Source: Streptomyces niphimycinicus
Lineage (GTDB): Bacteria > Actinomycetota > Actinomycetes > Streptomycetales > Streptomycetaceae
Reading direction: 5' to 3'
Length of the DNA stretch: 40,351 nucleotides
Assembly (NCBI RefSeq): GCF_018883605.1
Contig: NZ_JAHLEM010000177.1
Coordinates: 1-40,351 of the forward strand
This document shows, piece after piece, positions 32,777 through 40,351 of this stretch; the stretch's first letter is position 1; every line of letters starts with the position of its first letter. The position numbers were made by a program, and so were the translations under genes. Below the pieces are notes generated by a model. It ran no database searches. It was given only the letters and a program-made list of their open reading frames with translations, and was not told where the DNA came from.

Positions 32777-35236
32777 TCACTCCCGTAGGCCCGCCAGTTC
32801 CACCGCCCGGCGGCGCAGGGCGAACGCGGCGGGGACGACCGCCGAGACCGCGGCGAGTACCGCGCAGGCGCCGACGACCGCGCCGATGGTCGTCCAGGGG
32901 ATGTCGATCGTGGCCCGTACCGACAGCAGGGCCAGCGCACTCCATATGCCCGCCAGGTTGAGCCCGGCGACCAGGAGGCCCAGGACCGCGCCGACCGTGA
33001 CCACGGTCAGCGCCTCGGCTGCCACCAGCCGCAGCACCTGGAATGTGGTGGCTCCGGCCAGGCGCAGCACGGCCAGGTCGCGGATGCGGTCGGACGTCGC
33101 CATGACCATGGTGTTGGCCAGGGAGATGCCCGTGTAGAGGAGGGCGATGCCGAGGACCAGGAGCATGCCGAGCCGGGTCGTCCGGTTCGTGGTCTCGGGG
33201 TAACTCGCCTTCAGCCATTGGTCCTTGGTGAAGACGTGTCCGCCGGTGGTGTGCACCGCGGCGCGCAGCCCGGTGGCCGCGGCGCCCGCGTCCGCACCGC
33301 GGGTGAGGGCGACGTCGATCCGGTCGACGGTGGCGCCCGGGGCGTTGCGCGGGGTGACGTAGGCGCCGTTGTCACCGGTGCCGGTGGCCATCACCGCCGC
33401 GATCCGCAGCGACCGCTTCGTGCCGTCGCCGAGCCACACCCGCACCCGCTCGCCCACGGTGTGCCGCTGCCACTCCTCGTTGACGATGATCGAGTCGTCA
33501 TCGAGATCGCCGGTCCTTCCGGAGCTGATGGGCAGCCGGGTCGTGGCGGCGAGCGGGCCGGGGTCCGCGGCCCGGGCCTCGGACTCGATGAGCGACGTAC
33601 CGTCCTCCAGGGCGTAGACGGCGCTCGAAGAGGTCGCGGACACCTCGACGCCGGGGACCTCGCGCAGCCTTCGCAGCGTCGCCGTAGCGAAGCCCGACCC
33701 GTCGGCGGGGGTGATGACGAACGCGGCGGCCATCTGCTGACGGGCCTCGGTGGCCCTGGCCCGGTTCAGGGTCGCGGTGGCGCCCAGAAGCGAACCGGCG
33801 AGGGCGACCGTGACCAGTACGGGTGCCGCGACGGCGGCCGTGCGGCGTACCCCGGCGGCGGCGTTCTCCCGCACCAGCATGCCATCGGCACCGGGCAGCC
33901 GGGCCGGGAGCCAGGTGATCAGCCGGGTCAGCGGTCGCACCACCGCCGGCGCAAGCAGCGCGACCGCGGTGATCAGCAGCATCGGCCGGCTCACATAGGT
34001 CTTCCGATGCAGCAGCTCACCCGGGTCCGTGACCAGCGCCAGGCACAGGGTCACGGTGGCGGCCACCAGCAGGGCCAGACCGGACAGCCGGCGCCCCCGG
34101 GTCATCGTCCCGTTGTCCACCGACGCCTCGCGCAGTGCCTGTGCGGGGCCGGTGCGGCCCGCTCGCCAGGACGCGGCCGCCGCGCCGGACAACGCGATGA
34201 GCAGCCCCGCCCAGAAGGCCAGGTGGTACGGCCAGGTGTGGTCGCCGATGGTGAACCAGCTCGGCGCGAGAGCACCCTCGACCACCCAGTCGGCCAGCCG
34301 CGGCGCACCGAACGCGCCGATCAGACAGCCGGTGGCCGAGGCGAGCACACCGACCACGAGGGCCTCGGCGAAGACCATCCGGCGGAGCCGGCCCGGGGTC
34401 GCTCCCGCCGTGCGCAGCAGCCCGAACTCCCGGCGCCGCTGGGCGACCGCGAACGCGAAGGTGGAGGCCACCACGAACACCGACACAAAGGCGCTGACCC
34501 CGCCGGCCGTGCCGAACATGGCGTTCATCGCGGTGAGGGCCTCGCGGTCGCGGTCCCAGGCGGGGTCGGCGTAGCGGCGCCCCTCCCCGGTGAGGACCCG
34601 GACGCCGTCGCTGCCGCGCACGGCCCCGCGTACCGCCGCCGGATCGGCGTCCACGGCCAACTGGCTGGACACCGAGGACAGTTGGGCCGCTCGCGCGTCG
34701 GTGTAGAAGACGGCGTTCTCGAAGTCGCGCCGCTCGACGGTTCCGACGACATGCACGGTGCCGCGATCGGTCCGCACGCGTTCGCCCGGCTTCGCCCAGT
34801 CTCCGCTGACGACGACCTCGTCGGCCGCGCGGGGCGGCCGTCCCGCATCGATCCGGTACGGGGCGCAGGCGGCAGTCGACCAGGGATGCCCCACCAGGTC
34901 CTTCGGCCCGCCCCGCGCCCGTACGGTGAAGGACCGGTCCGCGACGACGGCGCCGAGCCTCCTCAGCTTCGCGACGGTCCCGGCGGGCACGGCGCGCGGG
35001 TGTGCCAGCTTCCGGACCCGGACACCGGCCGAGGTGGGAACCCGCAGCGTGTCGGCTCCCTTGACCACGACCGGTGCGGCGGCGAACCGCTCGGGCTCAC
35101 GGTCGGGCGCGTCCAGCGACGAGGCGAGGGCCAGGCCCATCACCGCGATCAGCGCGACGCCGAGCGAGAGTGCGACGAAGCTGCCGGCACAGGTGACCCA
35201 GCGAGTGCGCAGGGTGCCCAGGGCGACGCTCAGCAC
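32777..35236 (-). CDS. FtsX/MacB-type ABC transporter permease
   Basis: An 819-residue membrane protein with the duplicated FtsX layout. An N-terminal span is followed by a large external domain (about 40-240), then three spans (VSAFVSVFVVASTFAFAVAQ and on), a middle pair, a second external domain (about 440-680) and three C-terminal spans ending in FALRRRAVELAGLRE. Cytoplasmic loops after the third spans read RRREFGLLRTAGATPGRLR and RIRDLAVLRLAGATTFQVLR, the family's ATPase contact motifs. Such transporters export peptides, antibiotics or lipids, or signal envelope stress. The GTG start overlaps the ATPase stop by seven bases, so the two are translated together. Confidence 0.88.
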   Translation of the reverse strand: MLSVALGTLRTRWVTCAGSFVALSLGVALIAVMGLALASSLDAPDREPERFAAAPVVVKGADTLRVPTSAGVRVRKLAHPRAVPAGTVAKLRRLGAVVADRSFTVRARGGPKDLVGHPWSTAACAPYRIDAGRPPRAADEVVVSGDWAKPGERVRTDRGTVHVVGTVERRDFENAVFYTDARAAQLSSVSSQLAVDADPAAVRGAVRGSDGVRVLTGEGRRYADPAWDRDREALTAMNAMFGTAGGVSAFVSVFVVASTFAFAVAQRRREFGLLRTAGATPGRLRRMVFAEALVVGVLASATGCLIGAFGAPRLADWVVEGALAPSWFTIGDHTWPYHLAFWAGLLIALSGAAAASWRAGRTGPAQALREASVDNGTMTRGRRLSGLALLVAATVTLCLALVTDPGELLHRKTYVSRPMLLITAVALLAPAVVRPLTRLITWLPARLPGADGMLVRENAAAGVRRTAAVAAPVLVTVALAGSLLGATATLNRARATEARQQMAAAFVITPADGSGFATATLRRLREVPGVEVSATSSSAVYALEDGTSLIESEARAADPGPLAATTRLPISSGRTGDLDDDSIIVNEEWQRHTVGERVRVWLGDGTKRSLRIAAVMATGTGDNGAYVTPRNAPGATVDRIDVALTRGADAGAAATGLRAAVHTTGGHVFTKDQWLKASYPETTNRTTRLGMLLVLGIALLYTGISLANTMVMATSDRIRDLAVLRLAGATTFQVLRLVAAEALTVVTVGAVLGLLVAGLNLAGIWSALALLSVRATIDIPWTTIGAVVGACAVLAAVSAVVPAAFALRRRAVELAGLRE

Positions 35237-35967
35237 GGCACGGCCTCCAATGTGGTCATGCGCGCGGCGATGGTGCCGGCGCCGGCCCCGGCCAACTCGC
35301 CGCTCACCCGCCCGTCGACGAGGAAGAGCACCCGGTCGGCGAAGGAGGCGGCCACCGGGTCATGCGTGACCATGACGATCGTCTGGCCCTCGCTGTCGAC
35401 CATGCCGCGCAGCAGGGTCAGCACCTCACGGCCGGTCCGCGAGTCGAGGGCACCGGTCGGCTCGTCGCCGAAGAGCACGTCGGGCCGGGTGATCAGGGCG
35501 CGGGCCAGGGCGACGCGCTGCTGCTGGCCGCCGGACAGCTCCGTCGGCCGGTGCCGCGCCCGCTCGCCGAGCCCGACCCGCTGGAGCACCTCGTGTACCC
35601 GCGCCGTGGCGGGGCGGTGGCCCGCGAGGCGCAGCGGCAGGGTCACATTCTGCTCGGCGGTCAGCGACGGCAGCAGATTGAACGCCTGGAACACGAACCC
35701 GACGCGCCGGCGGCGCAGCAGGGTCAGCCTGGTCTCGCTCAGCGTCGTCAGCTCGGTCCCGCACAGGGTGACCGATCCCGACGTGGGGCGGTCCAGCCCC
35801 GCGGCGCACTGCATCAGGGTCGACTTGCCCGAGCCGGAGGGGCCCATGACGGCGGTGAACGTTCCCCGGGGGAACGAAAGCGAGACCTGGTCGAGCGCCG
35901 TCACCGCGCCGTCGCCGGTGCCGTAGCGCCTGCTGACGGAGCGCATCCGGATCGCCTCATGGTTCAT
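35230..35967 (-). CDS. MacB/LolD-type ABC transporter ATPase
   Basis: A 245-residue ATPase. Walker A is GPSGSGKST, the Q-loop is FVFQAFNLLPSLTAEQNV, the signature is LSGGQQQRVALARAL, Walker B is VLFGDEPTGALD, and the switch is VTHDPVAA. The last two motifs identify the LolD/MacB export subfamily. The ATG at 35967 has an AGAAGGAGAAGGGG purine run just upstream. The frame extends far upstream but only as the antisense of the kinase gene. It is divergent from the two-component system, the common arrangement for sensor-controlled export systems. Confidence 0.9.
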   Translation of the reverse strand: MNHEAIRMRSVSRRYGTGDGAVTALDQVSLSFPRGTFTAVMGPSGSGKSTLMQCAAGLDRPTSGSVTLCGTELTTLSETRLTLLRRRRVGFVFQAFNLLPSLTAEQNVTLPLRLAGHRPATARVHEVLQRVGLGERARHRPTELSGGQQQRVALARALITRPDVLFGDEPTGALDSRTGREVLTLLRGMVDSEGQTIVMVTHDPVAASFADRVLFLVDGRVSGELAGAGAGTIAARMTTLEAVPC

Positions 35968-36045
35968 GGCCCCTTCTCCTTCTGTTCGGTGACTCCACGA
36001 AACCGGGTGCGGGCACCACGGCGCACTACGGCAGAAGTGATTCCT

Positions 36046-36067
36046 GGGGTAGGGCCAGGCATACCCC
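36046..36067. promoter_or_regulatory. Candidate response-regulator operator
   Basis: GGGGTA-N10-TACCCC lies midway between the divergent exporter and kinase genes. Inverted repeats of this type are common binding sites for NarL-family regulators. It would let the encoded regulator control both sides. Confidence 0.5.
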
Positions 36068-36124
36068 CGATGGTCTGCCCGGCCCGATGGCGCCTGCGGA
36101 GCGGGGCCTTCTACGGTGACCTCC

Positions 36125-37420
36125 ATGCACCCGCGGAATGTGTGGCAAGCCATGTCCGGGCCGGGCTTCCTGCTGTCCACGTGGCCGTGGCGCTCCGCCG
36201 GATACCTGCTCACCGGGGCGGTGACCGGTGCCGTCACCCTCGTGACGATCGCGGCCATGGCGGCGGCCGGAGCCGTACTCGCCATCGCGCTGGTGGGGCT
36301 ACCGCTGCTCGTTCTCGCTGCCCTCTCCGGCATCCCGGTGGCCTGGGTGGAACGGCGCAGGATGCGCCTGATCGACCAGAGCCCGGCCGTCGACCAGCAC
36401 CGTGCGCCCGCCGCCCATGGCCTGTGGGCCTGGCTGACCACGCGCATGAGGGAGCAGGCGACGTGGCGGGAGCTGGGCCATGCCCTGCTGTTCGCCGTAC
36501 TGCTGTGGCCGGTCGACGCGCTCGTTGTCGCGGTTGCCCTGCTCGCCCCGCTGTCCATGGTGGCGACGCCGCTGCTGATGTGCACGGTCGGTGGCGGGCA
36601 GGAGGTGAAGGTGCTCAAGCTGTGGACCGTCACCACCTGGCCGGCGGCCTTCGCCATGGCCGTGCTCGGGGTGGTGCTCCTGGGGCTGTGCGGCTACGTC
36701 CTGGGGGTGGTGGCCGGTGCCCGGGCCGCACTGACGCGTGTGCTGATCGCCTCGCGCGAGGCCGACCTGGACACGCGGGTTGTCGAGCTGACCCGCTCCC
36801 GCCTCCGGCTGGTGGACGCCTTCGAGGCGGAACGGCGCCGCATCGAGCGCGATCTGCACGACGGGGCACAGCAACGGCTGGTGGTGCTGACGATGACGCT
36901 CGGCCTGGCCCGCCTGGACGTACCTCCCGGGCCGGTCGCCGATCAGCTCGCGAAGGCTCACGAGGAGGCCGACCAGGCCCTCGCGGAGCTGCGCGAACTC
37001 ATCCACGGCATCCACCCCAAGGTGCTTTCGGACCACGGCCTCCCCGCGGCCGTCGCCGATGCCGCGGACCGCTCCGCGATTCCCGTGGACGTGAAGCTGG
37101 CCCTGCCCGGGCGGTTGCCCCAAGCGGTCGAGGCCGCCGCGTACTTCGTCGTGTGCGAGGCTCTCACCAACATCGCCAGGCACAGCGGGGCGAGCCGTGC
37201 GGAGGTGAGCGGAGGACACCGGGACGGACGGCTCCTCCTCCACATACGCGACGACGGCCGGGGTGGTGCGGACGCCGCCGCCGGAACCGGCCTGACCGGA
37301 CTCGCCGACCGGGTCTCGGCGCTGAATGGCAGAATCTCCCTGTCCAGCCCGCCGGGCGGACCGACCCTGTTGCGTGTGGAGTTTCCTTGCGTACGGACCG
37401 ACCCCGACCGCTCCGCGTAG
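36125..37420 (+). CDS. Sensor histidine kinase of the NarL-system (HisKA_3) type
   Basis: A 431-residue membrane kinase. Residues 20-200 form a four-span 'putative sensor' domain. The dimerisation box ERRRIERDLHDGAQQRLV carries the phosphorylated H245. The ATPase part has VVCEALTNIARHSGA (N box) and a degenerate G box around GTGLTGLADRVSALNG. No large external domain exists, so it probably senses a membrane signal. The ATG at 36125 lies eight bases after the -10-like TACGGT (36112-36117), consistent with a leaderless message. A GTG at 36116 would overlap that box. It overlaps the regulator gene by 34 bp. Confidence 0.88.
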   Translation: MHPRNVWQAMSGPGFLLSTWPWRSAGYLLTGAVTGAVTLVTIAAMAAAGAVLAIALVGLPLLVLAALSGIPVAWVERRRMRLIDQSPAVDQHRAPAAHGLWAWLTTRMREQATWRELGHALLFAVLLWPVDALVVAVALLAPLSMVATPLLMCTVGGGQEVKVLKLWTVTTWPAAFAMAVLGVVLLGLCGYVLGVVAGARAALTRVLIASREADLDTRVVELTRSRLRLVDAFEAERRRIERDLHDGAQQRLVVLTMTLGLARLDVPPGPVADQLAKAHEEADQALAELRELIHGIHPKVLSDHGLPAAVADAADRSAIPVDVKLALPGRLPQAVEAAAYFVVCEALTNIARHSGASRAEVSGGHRDGRLLLHIRDDGRGGADAAAGTGLTGLADRVSALNGRISLSSPPGGPTLLRVEFPCVRTDPDRSA

Positions 37421-38052
37421 TACTGGCCGAGGACAGCGTGCTGCTGCGAGAAGGGCTCATCGGCCTGCTCGGCCGCTGCGGACATGACGTCGTCGCGGCC
37501 GTCGGTGACGCTCCCGCACTGCTCGCCGCGGTCGAGGAGCACGCTCCCGACATCGTCCTGACGGATGTGCGCATGCCCCCGGGGTTCCAGGACGAGGGAC
37601 TGCACGCGGCGGTGCGGCTGCGCGAGAAGCGGCCCACGCTGCCCGTCCTGGTCCTCAGTCAGTACGTCCAGCGGACGTACGCCTCGGAACTGCTGGACTC
37701 CGGTGACGGCTCGGGCGTCGGCTACTTGCTGAAGGACCGCATCGGGCAGGTGGAGGATTTCGTGGCCGCCCTGTGCGAGGTCGCGGCCGGTGGCACCGTC
37801 GTGGACCCCGAAGTGGTGCGCCAACTGCTGCGCCGGAACCGCGATCCGCTGGACCGGCTCACCGCGCGGGAGCGGGAGGTTCTGGGGCTGATCGCGGAGG
37901 GCAGGTCCAACGGTGCCATCGCCCGGGAACTGGTGGTGTCCGAGGCCGCCGTGGGCAAGCACATCAGCAGCATCCTGACCAAGCTGGACCTTCCGCCTGC
38001 GGACGAGACACACCGCAGGGTGCTGGCCGTGCTCGCGTACCTGCGCGCCTGA
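37387..38052 (+). CDS. NarL/FixJ-family response regulator
   Basis: A 221-residue regulator. The receiver domain has acidic residues E15 and D16, the phosphorylated D60 in DIVLTDVRMPP, and K116 in YLLKDR. The C-terminal LuxR-type helix-turn-helix is LTAREREVLGLIAEGRSNGA through AAVGKHISSILTKL. The only suitable in-frame start is TTG at 37387, with GGAG five bases before it, placed within the end of the kinase gene. The kinase and regulator are therefore translationally coupled. The probable targets are its own operon and the divergent ABC exporter. Confidence 0.87.
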   Translation: MRTDRPRPLRVVLAEDSVLLREGLIGLLGRCGHDVVAAVGDAPALLAAVEEHAPDIVLTDVRMPPGFQDEGLHAAVRLREKRPTLPVLVLSQYVQRTYASELLDSGDGSGVGYLLKDRIGQVEDFVAALCEVAAGGTVVDPEVVRQLLRRNRDPLDRLTAREREVLGLIAEGRSNGAIARELVVSEAAVGKHISSILTKLDLPPADETHRRVLAVLAYLRA

Positions 38053-38063
38053 CCCGGAGGGGC

Positions 38064-38101
38064 CGGCGGCCGTCCCCTTGCGGAACGCTCGACGGCCGCC
38101 G
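38064..38101. terminator. Hairpin between the regulator and dacB genes
   Basis: CGGCGGCCGTC (38064-38074) and GACGGCCGCCG (38091-38101) form an 11-bp stem with a 16-base loop. A third copy of GGCGGCCGTC at 38120 allows other pairings. The genes converge here. Confidence 0.75.
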
Positions 38102-38171
38102 ACTCCTGGCAGTGGAATCGGCGGCCGTCCGGTGAGACCAGTAGGGCCCGGGGCATAGCGCTCGGGGCTGC

Positions 38172-39521
38172 TTACGCCCAGCAGCCGTTGACCGTGGCGG
38201 CCAAGCCGTCCAGGGCGTCCTTGGTGGCGGCCGGGTCGGCGGAGGACTGGTTCTCGATGAAGGAGAAGACCTTCCACTGGCCGTCCGCCGCCTTCGTGAG
38301 GCCGCTCAGCGCGATGGCACCGGTCAGGGTGCCCGTCTTGGCCTTGACCTGGCCGACGGCGCACTTTGAGTCCGGGGTGTCGAAGCGGCCCCACTCGGGT
38401 CCCAGGGTGCTGCCCGCCTCGCCCGCCACCGGCAGGCCCTCGTCGATGGAGCGCAGCAGGCCGCTGTAGCGCGCGTCGGTGAGCAGATCGAGGATGTCCG
38501 CGACGGTCCGGGCCGGGATGCGGTCCGCGCGGGAGAGCCCGCTGCCGTCGTAGATCTCGAAGTTCTCCATCGAGACGCCGTAGTGGCGGCTGAGGACGTC
38601 CCGCACCACGGCCGTGCCGTCCTCGAAGGTGGCGGGCTTGCCGGCGGCGATCGCGGTCATGCGCAGCATCGTTTCGGCGATGTCGTTGTCGCTCTTCTTG
38701 AGCATCTTCTTGACCGTCTCGGCCAGCGTCGGGGACAGATGCTGGCCCACCGGCACATCCGTGGCCGACGCCGTGCCGCGGGTGACCTCACCGTCGACGG
38801 TGACACCCTGGTCGGCGAGCTGCTTGGCGAAGACCTTCCCCGCGTCGATGGAGGTGTCCGCGGACAGCTTGCCGTCCACCACCAGGGAGCGCACCGGCGA
38901 GACCTGGTCGTCGTAGTACGAGTCGTTCCAGCCGTTGGCCATGGACGGCTCGGCGAAGAGGCTGTCGTCGATGCGGACCTTCACCGAGCCCAGGCCCGCG
39001 CTCTTGACCCCGGCGGCGGCCGACTTGGCCAGCTCGGTGACGTCGGCGGTGGTCAGCAGCCGGTCGCCGCCGCCTATGAGGGTGAGCGTGCCATCGCCGT
39101 AGACCACCTTGGTGGTGAACCGGTGCTCGGGGCCGAGCACCGTCAGCGCGGCCGTGGCGGTGGCCAGCTTGGCGTTGGACGCGGGCATCAGCGCGGTGTC
39201 GGCGTCATGCCCCCAGATCACCTTGTCGGACGCGGAGTCCAGCACGATGCCGCTGAAGGTGTCGCCGAGGTTCGGGTTCTGGGCGCGGGTGTTGAGGTTG
39301 TCCGCGATCTTCTGCTCGGCGGGGTCGAGCCCGTCATCGGTCACGGACTGGGCGGCCGTCGTGGTGGTGGTCTTGGTGCTCTTGTCGGCGGCGAGCGCCG
39401 AGGGAGCGGACAGCAGCGCACCGGTGACCGGGACGGCGGCGATGATGAACGCGCGGCGGACCGCGAGGCTCATGGGCTTGGCTTTGCGATGACGCCCATT
39501 GGACGAGTTCGCGCTGGACAT
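38172..39521 (-). CDS. dacB: D-alanyl-D-alanine carboxypeptidase/endopeptidase (PBP4/DacB type)
   Basis: A 449-residue penicillin-binding protein of family S13. An Arg-rich start and hydrophobic segment (AFIIAAVPVTGALLSAPSALA) form the signal peptide. The three active-site motifs are present: SxxK as S115-N-A-K118, SxN as S277-D-N279, and K395-T-G397. A domain II insertion is present between the first two motifs, as in PBP4. It trims pentapeptides or cuts 3-4 crosslinks in peptidoglycan outside the membrane. The ATG at 39521 has GGAG eight bases upstream. A later ATG at MSLAVRRAF would give a conventional signal peptide. The gene is single and convergent with the two-component system. Confidence 0.9.
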   Translation of the reverse strand: MSSANSSNGRHRKAKPMSLAVRRAFIIAAVPVTGALLSAPSALAADKSTKTTTTTAAQSVTDDGLDPAEQKIADNLNTRAQNPNLGDTFSGIVLDSASDKVIWGHDADTALMPASNAKLATATAALTVLGPEHRFTTKVVYGDGTLTLIGGGDRLLTTADVTELAKSAAAGVKSAGLGSVKVRIDDSLFAEPSMANGWNDSYYDDQVSPVRSLVVDGKLSADTSIDAGKVFAKQLADQGVTVDGEVTRGTASATDVPVGQHLSPTLAETVKKMLKKSDNDIAETMLRMTAIAAGKPATFEDGTAVVRDVLSRHYGVSMENFEIYDGSGLSRADRIPARTVADILDLLTDARYSGLLRSIDEGLPVAGEAGSTLGPEWGRFDTPDSKCAVGQVKAKTGTLTGAIALSGLTKAADGQWKVFSFIENQSSADPAATKDALDGLAATVNGCWA

Positions 39522-39850
39522 GTGGGGGGCTCCGCGGGCGCGTAGAAGGGATAAGGGGTAAGGAGTAACGGGGGTACAGCGAAGTAAACACTTTAACCGC
39601 AATTGATCAGCTTCCTGCCGCCGGGCGGTGGACATGTGGTGAAGCCACTAGGGAGATACCCCGTTGCACCGACTCCTCCGGTTGTTTACGAGATGTTGCG
39701 ACCACCGTTGAGAACGATCGCCTCGCTGTCCGTATCCATCGGCGTCGCGCTGTGCCTTCCGCCCCGGGACGGGGGTGCTGGGGGCGCGGCCCGACGTGGC
39801 CGAGGGCAAGACGTCCCCGGCGTATGAGGACTGCCGATGAGGGGCGAAGG
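39522..39850. other. Intergenic region between dacB and the secreted-protein gene
   Basis: This 329-bp divergent gap holds an AT-richer patch (39581-39610, with GTAAACACTTTAACC) that probably contains the dacB promoter. A small inverted repeat, GTGG-TGAAG-CCAC, lies near 39637. An open frame on the plus strand (39603-39827) has no ribosome site or recognisable product. I see no firm promoter boxes for the rightward gene and no RNA gene. Confidence 0.5.
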
Positions 39851-40351
39851 ATGAGGAACAAGAAGAGACACAAGCGATCCAGGGTCATCGGGCTGACCGT
39901 GGTCGGAGTGACCGCACTGGCCGTGGGCGGCGGGGCGCTCCTGATGACCGACAACGATGCCTCCGCCGCCCGCCGATCGGCCGGGCAGCAGGCGCCGGCG
40001 CGGGCGGCGCTGACCGTCAAGTGTCCTGATGCCGCGACCCGGCTGTCGAGTGTGCCGCAGCAGGCGCGGCCCACCGTGGACAAGGAACTGGCGACGATGG
40101 ACAGCCAGGTGGCCGACGCCTACCAGCAACTGGCCACCCGTGGCGCGAGCGCCGACCAGGACTGGGTGCGCACCCGGGTGCTGGAGCCGCTGAGCGCCAA
40201 GCGGCGTGGCGCGCTGAACCGCATCGGGAACGAGATCGGCCGGATGGCGAGCCGCCCGTCCGGCCTGGACACGCTGGCGTCCTGCACCGTGCAGCAGGCG
40301 GCCCCGGCCGCCGCCCCGGCGGGCGCCACTTCCGCCCCGGCGGGCGCCACC
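39851..40351 (+). CDS. Secreted or membrane-anchored protein, cut by the window edge
   Basis: The first 167 codons of a gene that continues past the window. It starts at ATG 39851, directly after GCGAAGG. A strongly basic N-terminus (MRNKKRHKRSRV) and a hydrophobic segment (IGLTVVGVTALAVGGGALLM) form a signal peptide or anchor. The exported part is helical, with two cysteines (in VKCPDAA and LASCTVQQ) that probably pair. It is followed by an Ala/Pro/Gly-rich repeat (APAGATSAPAGAT) entering the edge. It resembles actinobacterial hypothetical secreted proteins. No function can be named. Confidence 0.75.
   Translation, partial: MRNKKRHKRSRVIGLTVVGVTALAVGGGALLMTDNDASAARRSAGQQAPARAALTVKCPDAATRLSSVPQQARPTVDKELATMDSQVADAYQQLATRGASADQDWVRTRVLEPLSAKRRGALNRIGNEIGRMASRPSGLDTLASCTVQQAAPAAAPAGATSAPAGAT

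Noticed and set aside
39603..39827. 74-codon plus-strand frame in the dacB upstream gap
   Set aside because: It has no ribosome site, no recognisable product and shadow-like composition.

Overview
The window looks like a chromosomal segment of a Streptomyces or close relative. The DNA is very GC-rich with strong third-position bias. The genes include a chitin-active LPMO preceded by DasR-type (dre) operator sequences, a TTA (bldA-type) codon in a large gene, an actinobacterial sulfur leader peptide, and many leaderless or GTG/TTG starts. I see no rRNA, tRNA, CRISPR array, insertion sequence or phage gene.

Layout. 1-2876: end of a phosphonate-type ABC uptake operon (fused two-domain PhnE permease), a terminator, and a GntR/UTRA repressor behind a 16-bp dre-like operator. 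2866-4224 (-): Tat-exported GH43-like glycosidase. 4431-6977: Aquifex-type aconitase coupled to a YceI protein. 7025-8545 (-): lipoprotein sulfatase resembling GlcNAc-6-sulfatases. 8669-9667 (-): luciferase-like oxidoreductase. 9810-14600: a compact specialised-metabolism group. A RifF-like amide synthase/arylamine N-acetyltransferase and an FAD aromatic hydroxylase run leftward; a P450 and a methyltransferase run rightward. The divergent promoter region carries a near-perfect 29-bp inverted repeat. 14732-19034: a PPOX flavin/F420 protein and a 1264-residue TPR-CHAT protease. 19071-20354: a mycothiol-type DinB protein and an MFS gene destroyed by a local inversion. 20355-23813: a cysteine-free Rrf2 regulator divergent from a rare fusion of an FAD/NAD(P) oxidoreductase with a TTC38-like TPR domain. 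24040-24558: AA10 LPMO. 24643-28302: alpha/beta hydrolase with a headless TetR remnant, then a DUF418 membrane protein divergent from an intact TetR. 28379-31821 (-): anti-sigma-type ATPase and an ssu sulfonate transporter with its leader peptide. 31923-32679: YjbQ and an EF-hand protein. 32777-38052: a MacB-type ABC exporter divergent from a NarL-type two-component system. 38172-39521 (-): DacB-type D,D-carboxypeptidase. 39851-end: start of a secreted protein.

How the genes work together. Several genes serve the cell surface and nutrient scavenging: GH43, sulfatase, LPMO, phosphonate and sulfonate uptake, and DacB. The most unusual parts are the ansamycin-like quartet that has no polyketide synthase in view, the TTA-containing TPR-CHAT protease, and the FAD-TPR fusion under an apparent Rrf2 operator. 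All functional assignments come from reading motifs in the sequence; no database search was run.
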